Position numbers and translations under genes: made by a program
Origin: Tribonema minus
Taxonomy: Eukaryota > Sar > Xanthophyceae > Tribonematales > Tribonemataceae
NCBI GenBank assembly: GCA_017506865.1
Contig: JAFCMP010000445.1
Coordinates: forward strand, 1,116,001-1,180,000
Length of the DNA stretch: 64,000 nt
Reading direction: 5' to 3'
Shown: piece after piece, positions 57,201 to 64,000 of the stretch
Numbering within the stretch: the stretch's first letter is position 1
Layout of the letters: each line of letters opens with the position of its first letter
The notes under the pieces: generated by a model
The model's database searches: none
Told to the model about the DNA's origin: nothing
Seen by the model: the letters and a program-made list of their open reading frames with translations, nothing else

Positions 57201-60200
57201 ACAGGCACGCGCGTTGCGGCAGCGGCATTGTCAACATTCCCGCCCTGCTAGCCATGTGCTCAGGGCTAGTTCAGCTTGGTGCTAGGGTCGGAGCTGAACC
57301 GACGCCACCTCTACGGGGCAGACAAGCGGGCGATGTCCCCGCCCTGCGGGCTGTACGCAGAGTTACTTCAAGTCATGGCTGGAGTCAGGGTTGAAGCTAC
57401 CTGCAAGCACGCGTTGCGGTAGACACGGTGGTTGATGTGCGCGCTTTGCGCGCTAGGGACTCGGGATCGGTTCGAGCCGGGGCTAGGGTTAGGGTAAACG
57501 GAGACACGAGCGGCGCCCGCATCAGATATAAAGTTATTAAACTTGAAGTTACCTGCAGGCACGCGTCGCGGTAGAGGCGGTGGTTGATGTGCGCGCCCTG
57601 CGGGTCAAGCATGTCCAGCAGGACCTCCGCGTAGACGCGCTGCGACGCCGTGAAGACCACCACCTCAAATAGCGCGCTCACGGCCGCGAGGAACGCATCC
57701 AGGCCCGGCCGCTTGCGCACGTACACGTTGAAGTCCTAGCGTGGCGCAAGGGAGGGGGGGGGGGGGGGGGGGGCATGAGCTAGAGCCATTTCGTCTTCAC
57801 GCCCTTTGTGATGCATACATTGACCTATTGGGAGCGAGGAACCCGTCCAGGCCCGGCCGCTTGCGCACGTACACGTTGAAGTCCTGATGCATGCAAAGTG
57901 GGCGCGCGCGTGGGGGGGGGGGGGGGGGGGGGGCAATCAGTCATGAGCTAGAGCCATTGTGTTTTACGCCAGTCATGATGCTTACGCAGCGGGCACGAGG
58001 GCTGTACCGCGCAGCTCATCGGTGAAGCACGCGCTCGATACGTACGCCCGCGTTGGGCGATCAGTCCAATGGTGCAACGCAACGGCATGTGCGACAAGGG
58101 TACTCTTTACACTTCAAGGTGCAATGTAATGTGCATGCAATGGTGGTGCCTCACCATTGGAGCGCCTGCTCAATAAGCGGGTTCGCAGTGGGCATCCGCT
58201 CCGCGGCGCAGCGCACCAGCATGCGCTCCGACGTCAATGTGGTAACATCAACGTGTGAACTCTGAGGTGCATACATACTGTATATGCTGTCTGCACCTCG
58301 TCGTTGAAGCGCATGCTGAACACGTGAATTTCAAGATGTACATATTCTTAGTATACAGTATGTAGTACCGCGTAGGGCATCGGCTCCACAGTGTGCACCA
58401 GCAGGTGTTGAAACAACATCAATATTCTGCCCATCGAGGTGTATACATACTGCATAAACAATGATTGTAATGCGTCGTTGAACCGCACACTCAACACGTG
58501 AGCTTCAAGGTGCATGCAGTATATGAAAACGAATCAAAAGATCGTAGAGCTCTAGGTGACAAGGGATGGTTAGCCGCAAGTGCCTTCCACCAATAACCGT
58601 AGTCGCCGCTGCTGCAGCAATTGGCCACATACATACTGTATGTAAATACCTCGTCGTTGAAGCGCACGCTGGAGACGTGGTCCGCATTGGGCATCGGCTC
58701 CACGGTGCAGTGCACCAGCTATAACATCAACGTGTGAAGTTCATATTATCAACTTCAAGGCGTATACACACCGTATACTTCAACATTGTTGGTACACACC
58801 TCGTCGTTGAAGCGCACGCTGAAGACATGGTCCGCATTGGGTATCGGCTCCACGGTGCAGTGCACCAGCGTCTCGTCCAGGTCCAGGACGAGCGTCGCGC
58901 GCTTGGCGCTGCGCCGAGTCGCGCGCAGCGCCGGCAGCACCGGCGCCTGCCGCAACACGTGGACACGAGAGGAGGAGGAAGCAAGCATCAGAGGCTGCTG
59001 TGATGCTGCTCAATATGGCAGTAGCTCCATGTCAAAGTATGTTGCCGATGTATAATGATGTCAACATGTTTGGCGCAAGCCATGCCAACAGCACCGGCGA
59101 CTGCGGCGGCGCAGGGCGCGGGCATGAAAGGAGGAGGAAGCAAGCATCAGGTGCTGCTGCGATGCTGCTTGGAATGGCAGTGCTTGCAGTCAGAGCATGT
59201 CATTAGTCAGTGTACAATAATGAGAGCCGGCGCTTGCGAGGCAGCCCAGCGCCCGCCATAAGAGGCAAATGCCTTCGGGGGCTGACACACCCGACATCTG
59301 GCAGTACATATATGAAAACGAATCAAAAGATCGTAGAGCTATATATTGATTGACACCTGTTGGTGGTGTACATCGGCAGTGGCGGATCTGGTGCCTGCGC
59401 AGTAGTAAAAACCTACAACATAGACGCATTTGATCATTGTTGTAAGCCATCCGCGGTTCACCGGAGGACTTCACTCCAGCAGGTCGATGCTCCGAAAGCG
59501 CGAGCGACGAAGGCTGCTGCCAACAGGGGGATGGCGCCTGCGCAGCCGCCGCGCGCAGCGCCACGGCCGCACCCAGCGCGACAGCATCACCATGTGCAAC
59601 GACAATCACTACTTCAGAGTATAATACATATGCCGCGCGCCCCGCCGCATGCCGATGACGTCGCGAGGCGCCCCCTGCGCGCCGCGCGCCGGGACTCTAC
59701 GCGCGCGCTCGAGAAGCAGCAGCGCTCGGCACGCGCTCCATCCGAGGGCAGGCGTCCCGAGGCCGCGGCGCCGTCGCGCCTCAGGGAGTGCACTCAGATG
59801 GACCCCCAAATGAGCAGCAGTGCTCGACAGCATCAACCGCTGAAGATCGCGCGCGGACGGCACCCGAGCCCTCAGCGTAAACTTCATACCCCGACCGCAG
59901 TGCTCAGTTCGGTCCAGTTCAGAGCATGGCGAGCCCTCACAACTGACGCCAACCCTGATCCCTACAAAGCGCCAACCCAACCCCACCCCCGCTGCTGGAC
60001 CTCGCGCTACGCAGCGCAGGCAGGCGGTGCGAGTGGAGGGCCTCGGCGCTCGAGGCGCTGCATCGCTCAGCATCCGCGTGCAGCATACAGTGCTGTGTCG
60101 CTGGTCATGGGGGATGATTCACCAGAGCTCCTCATGACTCTGGATGCAGCGGGTTAGGGTTAGGCTGCCGCCGGTCTGCGCACCGCCGAACAGGAGGATG

Positions 60201-62513
60201 CCGAGCAGCAGCGCGCTGCAGCCGCAGCCACGCATCGCACGGCGCACGCGCGGCGCGGCGGCGGCGCCGCAGCGGCAGCGCCGAGAACGCGGCTTTCACG
60301 CCAAGGTTGCCATCGCTGCGCCGCCGACTGTGTGCGCTCGAGCGACAGCTACAGTGGTGCACAGCGACCACGGTCTTCTTCTCTCTTGTCCTCACCATCA
60401 CCACTACCTCAGCCCCGTACTCGACGGCCTCATTGTCACTCACTCACTCACTCACTCACTCACGCAAGCGAGTCACTCACCGGCGGCCCCCCTGTGCGCA
60501 CGTCCTCGTACGGCGGCAGCTGGCGTATGAACTGGTACGGGTCGAAGTCCTCCATGTACTCGTCGTCTTCCGCTTCCGCTTCCGCCTCCGCCGCCGCCGC
60601 CGCCTCCGCCGCCTGCCCCGCAGCCGCCGCCGCACCGCTCCCCTCCTCCCCTCCCCCATCACCCCCTCCCGCTGCCTCCGCCCCTGGCTCAGGGGCCTGC
60701 GCCGCTGCTGCTCGCGACGGCGTCAAGGGCGTTTCCGGCAGCGCCTCGGGCGGAGTCGCGCCTGCCGCCGCCGCCGTCGCCGCTGCGCAGGGTTTGCTGG
60801 CCTCCGGCGCGTGGTGGTGGTGGTGACCGTCCGCGTGCGGCGCTTGCTGCCGGTGGTGCGCCACCGCTGCTGCTGCTGCTGCTGCTGCGGGTGCGTCGCT
60901 GCCGCCTGGGGGGGACGGTCGGCGGCGGCGGCGGCAAGGGTTGAGCGGCGTGCGCATGCGGCAATCGCGGCTGGAGATGCCTGCGCCGTCGTTACGCTGA
61001 GTTGGCACGGTGTTGCCACGACGAGAGCCGCACATGGCGTAATCACTATGTAATGTCATTTACATGTAGAGTAGTTGCTTGTGGTGGCTGCGAACCTCTA
61101 TGCTCCAAGAGAGTCGCCCGTTGTGCAAGTTTTCGGCGTGTTCGTCTGGTGCAGGTTTGGTCACGTGCATACATGTGCGCGCTTCTGCTTTGGCAGCAGC
61201 GTGGCACTCTGCCGTGTCCACCAACTGCCATCCTGCATTGCTGTAGGCGAGGAAGTTTCCGTACAGCTGCGGATGTGATGTGTACATGCAGTCTGCATAC
61301 GGAACGCATATAATTGACACTTGTATACCTACATGCGCGCGCAAGGAACACCTGCAGGTACGCATTCTGTGCATACATGCGATGGACACTTTGGGTGAAG
61401 TCCGCATGTTCAAGTTCACGCATAACGTCATGTCACTCCTGTACTCGTTGTGATAGTATTTCATATGCGCACTAAACAGAATAGCACAATGACCCAGCGC
61501 ACGACCCGTCGCCGTCATCGCTGTGTGGCCACACGCCCCGCACTTCGGTTCTGTTGGCGCCAACCGTGGCTACCGGGGGCTGGCTGGCCACTCTGGCAAC
61601 GCTAGCAGCAGCATCACACCTCCTTTGTACGTGCTCGCTGAGGTCCGTGCAGCCATCTGAAGGCGACTGGCCACGGCAGCTGAAAGCGATGTGGCAGTGG
61701 TAGTTTTCGGCTCTGGCATCCGTCAACTCGTGAGTCTGTCGGTGAATCTGATTAGCCAGCAGCGTGCCTGTCGGCGCCCAGACATGCGCCAACACCCACA
61801 GCCAAAATACGCTACAACATAGGCTTGCATGCAGCCCTGGTCTCGCGTACAGTTGCGGTGATGCGGCCCAACAGCCTGAGATAAAAGCCTAGTTCAAGCG
61901 TGCGAGTTCCCAGCCTTTTTTACCGGCAACACGCGCCAACACGGCTGGCAGCCTCCGTACGTGACTGTGGGCAGTCATCACTGCTACAATGAAGATGTTG
62001 GTGCCTCACCTCCGTGCTCTCCTCTTCCCGCCCCCCCAGACTCTCTCCCGGCTGCACCAGCGCCATGTTTCTCTTTCTTGAGCGTGGGGGAAAACAACTC
62101 CTGGCCGCTGGGCGCAGCTCTGGCTGTGTCCCCAGCCGTCACTTTGGGAGCCATCTCCGCCGCTGCTGCTTCCTCACTGCCCCTGTCTGCACCGCCACCG
62201 CCGTCGCTGCTACTCGGCGCAGCTGAATCCTCATCGTGCGCTGGCCGCTTGCGAGGGGGACGGGAGTCGCCTTGCGAGGGAGACGACTCGCAGTTTTGAC
62301 CAAAGTCGATGGGAACGGGCTCTGTACACGCAGCAGCAGCAGCAAGAGCCAGGGAGACGCATGGTGAGATGTCTAGGATGAGTACAATCGACCCGTTGTG
62401 CACTTCAACCAAAGGGCTGTTAGCTCACCTAAGGCGCTGGCGTCGCGCTTTCGAGAGGGGCGCTTGGCAGAAGCGATGATGCCGCCAGGCGAGCCCTCGT
62501 ATGGCGTCGGCAT
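54239..62513 (-). CDS. CTDSPL2-like HAD phosphatase (SCP/FCP1 family), eight exons, 474 aa
   Basis: Protein Ser/Thr phosphatase of the SCP/Dullard group, probably nuclear. Exons on minus: 62513-62429, 62321-62010, 60905-60481, 58946-58800, 57735-57553, 56632-56537, 55704-55660 and 54370-54239; 1425 bp, all phases close to TGA. The N-terminal 270 residues are low-complexity with basic patches ([24 protein letters not shown]) and end in an acidic stretch followed by [16 protein letters not shown], like the segment before the catalytic domain of CTDSPL2. Catalytic motifs: [12 protein letters not shown] (DxDxT nucleophile and acid), [33 protein letters not shown] (motif III Lys) and [13 protein letters not shown], then [20 protein letters not shown] and [14 protein letters not shown]. 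Length is close to the 466 aa I recall for human CTDSPL2. Exons 1-3 are supported mainly by phase and composition. Most introns hold echoes of the flanking exon edges. Confidence 0.9.
54480..54760 (-). repeat. Echo array: acceptor plus 5' end of phosphatase exon 8
   Basis: The exon start TGCGCAG|GACGAGGAGCTGTCCC recurs upstream (in gene orientation) at about 54490, 54519 and 54720-54760, with partial forms near 54600. Copies keep GTGCAG|GA(C/T)GAGGA(G/A)CT. The text between copies is G/C-tract rich with AGGTTGAGG-like words. Confidence 0.88.
56038..56330. repeat. Dense cluster of GGCAGCAGCGCTCAGC motif
   Basis: About eleven copies of (G)GCAGC(A)GCGCTCAG(C/G) at 10-40 bp intervals within phosphatase intron 6. 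The core AGCGCT is palindromic. The same motif recurs singly through the window in introns and echo arrays (for example 10770, 11180, 26566, 32700-32860, 45100). Here it is not linked to a recognisable exon copy. Confidence 0.9.
56720..56830 (-). repeat. Echo of phosphatase exon 6 interrupted by telomere repeats
   Basis: Upstream of the real exon 6 (56632), a copy reads CAG|GTGGACGGCAGCTACCTCAA then GAACCTCAAT, then CTAACCCTAACCCTAACTA, then CCTCAACGTGCTCGGCCACA. About 18 bases of CCCTAA repeat thus lie in the middle of the exon copy, between the parts coding for YLKNLN and LNVLG. The same CCTCAA(C/T)-containing text occurs on both sides of the insertion. Confidence 0.9.
57085..57455 (-). repeat. 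Echo array: 3' end plus donor of phosphatase exon 5
   Basis: The exon end ATCAACCACCGCCTCTACCG then CGACGCGTGCCTGCAG|GTA (peptide [12 protein letters not shown]) is copied at about 57415-57440 as [12 protein letters not shown] with donor GTAG. More decayed traces lie near 57090-57120 and 57195-57240. The shared intron text CTTGAAGTTACCTGCAGGCA is copied as well. Confidence 0.85.
57840..57890 (-). repeat. Echo: acceptor plus 5' end of phosphatase exon 5
   Basis: A copy of the exon start GACTTCAACGTGTACGTGCG then CAAGCGGCCGGGCCTGGA lies at about 57882-57845, upstream of the real start at 57735. The copy has a better acceptor (ATCAG) than the real one (GCTAG) and is followed by the same G tract. 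It diverges after GGACGGGTTCCTCGC, so using it would need a further splice. Confidence 0.9.
58190..58745 (-). repeat. Echo array: 3' end plus donor of phosphatase catalytic exon 4
   Basis: The exon end coding for [20 protein letters not shown] then E, with donor GAG|GTGTGT, is at 58800 (real). Copies lie at about 58720-58650 ([20 protein letters not shown], donor GTATTT), 58485-58375 (VHTVEPMP and SVRFND parts) and 58320-58195 (decayed). Shared intron text CATACATACTGTAT(A/G) follows each. Spacing about 150-180 bp. Confidence 0.92.
60434..60480 (-). repeat. (GTGA)n tract grown from a splice donor
   Basis: On the gene strand the phosphatase exon 3 ends CCG|GTGAGTGACTCGCTTGC and is followed by about seven GTGA/GTGAGTGA units to 60434. 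The microsatellite unit is identical to the donor sequence, so many equivalent GT sites lie within 45 bp of the real junction. Confidence 0.85.
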
Positions 62514-64000
62514 TGGCTCTCGACAAGCTGGTTTGTTTTTTGGCACTTTTTTCGAAATACACACGGTACGTACGTACATGTACGTATCGAGGTATGTATG
62601 TCTCCTTCAAGTACCTACCACCTACGTGTGTGTGTGTGGGAGAAGGCAGTTGCAACGGCCGCTGTGGGGCTCATCAACAGCACTGCCATCAACGCGCGCG
62701 CCGCTGACATACATACTACAGACGCGCACGAACGAAAGCCGCGCAGCCTGCGCTACAGCCGCGGCTGATACACCGCCGCCGTCGCACGCGTCGCCGCCGC
62801 TGTATGCAAGGACGACAGCGCCGTTCCTGCAGGCGCTGAGGACGTGCCTGAAAGACTCATGCGACAACCGTGTTGCCGTTATGTGCGCACGCACTTGACT
62901 GCGCCGCCACTGCCGGCGCCGCCGCGGCGCGGCCGCAACGCCGCCGCTTACATCGCTCCTGCCTCGAGGGCAGCCGCCACAGGGCAAGACTTGCAGGACT
63001 AGACCTAGACCGTTTTCATTTACCAGCGCCCCGTGTAGACGCAACTTCTGCACAGGCAGGCATAGGCAGTTCAGCCAGCATGACGGAGCACCAGGCAATG
63101 TGAGCTTTGAATTTCCCTGAGCTGATGTCTGCTACGCATCATGCGACGATCACTCAATGTAGCAGCTGCTGCGGCACATGAAAGGACGAGGAGTGTGCAG
63201 CGGCAAACAGGCAGCAAGACGCCACACAAGGGACACTCGCACCAGGACATTATTATAATCATGCACTTCCTTCAGGCCGGATGCGGGGAGACTCCACGTG
63301 AGAACCCAAAACAGGGAGACGGAACAAACAGGTAAACAGCGACGGGGTCGCCTGTGCTACGCTATACTCGACTTGAAGCTACACTGGGCGCACACACAGC
63401 GGCGGCGGTGCCGCGATTGTGCGCCTTCGACAGCGCCGTATCGCCGTACCACCTGGCGCTGCACGCGCAATAGGTAGTCCGACAAAAGCAGGCATCCAAC
63501 AGCCCTGGGATAAGCACCCAGCTGACGCGGTTACCGAAGTCTCACACTTGGAAACAACACCAGCTCGATCCCTCCCGCCCCCCCATAGCCCCCACCCCGG
63601 GGACTGGACGTCACAGTGTTGCTGCGTGTGTGGTTGCGCGCGCCGCGCGTCAGCTGCAGAGTCTAGAACGAGAGGGAGCGTCGCGCAATGCTTGCGGCGC
63701 CAGTGGCGGCGAGCGAAGGCGCTGCCCGCCCCTGCTGCTTGCAGCACTGTGTTGTCAGAGCGGCACGCATCCGCACTGCGCACAAGCGCGTCACCACCGT
63801 TTCCAGACCTGGAAGACGCTTCGCAGCAGGCAGCCCCCCCCCCCCCCTTCGCCCCTCCCCACCTACAGCCCCTCTGCACAGGCTCGAGGTCAGCAGTCTT
63901 AGGGCCAGCCCCCTCCTGGCGAGGGGGCCGGGACTGGGGGGAGAGGAGAGATTCACAGACGGGGGCGAGACCTCATCTCAAGGAGCGCTGCGCGCTCCCG
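62514..64000. other. Upstream flank of the phosphatase gene; no gene recognised
   Basis: Should contain the phosphatase promoter. Short tandem words TACGTACGTACATGTACGTA (about 62567-62587) and GTGTGTGTGTGT (about 62626) are present. Open frames on both strands (for example minus 62622-63098 and 63379-63879) are Arg/Ala/Gly-rich with no domain recognised. A C tract lies at 63834-63847. Confidence 0.45.

Overview
The window is nuclear DNA from a GC-rich, intron-rich microbial eukaryote. Every recognisable protein is split by spliceosomal introns of about 0.2 to 1.8 kb. Donors are mostly GTGAGY or GTGCGY, and acceptors follow C-rich rather than T-rich pyrimidine tracts. TTAGGG/CCCTAA telomere-type repeats are scattered inside the chromosome, and (CTG)n, (GCC)n and poly-C/G tracts are common. 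A compact kinase with an HRDMSLEN catalytic loop, together with the genome style, suggests an alga such as a stramenopile (pelagophyte-like) or a haptophyte. That assignment is inference; no organellar, viral or bacterial block was seen.

Layout. Positions 1-1339: nothing assignable. 1340-6755 (-): seven-exon Ser/Thr protein kinase, 344 aa. 6756-7191: shared divergent upstream region. 7192-12731 (+): HisA/HIS6-type histidine biosynthesis isomerase in seven exons. 12.8-16.0 kb: little coding signal except one orphan ORF at 15.2 kb. 16092-20594 (-): Dre2/anamorsin (CIAPIN1) in four exons, with an unusual hydrophobic N-terminus. 20.6-22.5 kb: non-coding, with a small MITE-like inverted repeat. 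22.5-40.3 kb (-): co-oriented exons that begin with a leucine-rich-repeat (LRR) domain, continue through coiled coil and Ala/Ser/Gly-rich linkers and end with a C2 domain; probably one very long gene, though the middle joins are unresolved. 40.3-41.06 kb: divergent upstream region. 41058-52051 (+): complete ten-exon HHIP-like/HIPL glucose-sorbosone-dehydrogenase-type protein, 700 aa, with a secretion signal and a GPI-type tail. 54239-62513 (-): complete eight-exon CTDSPL2-like HAD phosphatase, 474 aa. For kinase, Dre2, HIPL and CTDSPL2 the exon phases close exactly from start to stop. In HisA all exon joins keep phase, but the 3' end is open.

The most unusual feature is general. In nearly every multi-exon gene the introns contain several diverged tandem copies of the edge of the neighbouring exon together with its splice site. 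Copies of an exon's 3' end plus donor lie in the following intron, and copies of an acceptor plus exon 5' end lie in the preceding intron. I call these splice-junction echoes. They occur in HisA, Dre2, the LRR/C2 gene, HIPL and CTDSPL2, typically 2-8 copies at 70-220 bp spacing, with GT or AG often preserved. Interstitial telomere repeats are interleaved with these arrays and in one case sit inside an exon copy. This looks like a mechanism of intron growth by repeated junction duplication and a possible source of splice decoys. It should be tested with RNA data.

The genes are unrelated housekeeping or signalling functions (signalling kinase, histidine synthesis, cytosolic Fe-S assembly, scaffold protein, cell-surface protein, phosphatase) and form no operon or cluster.
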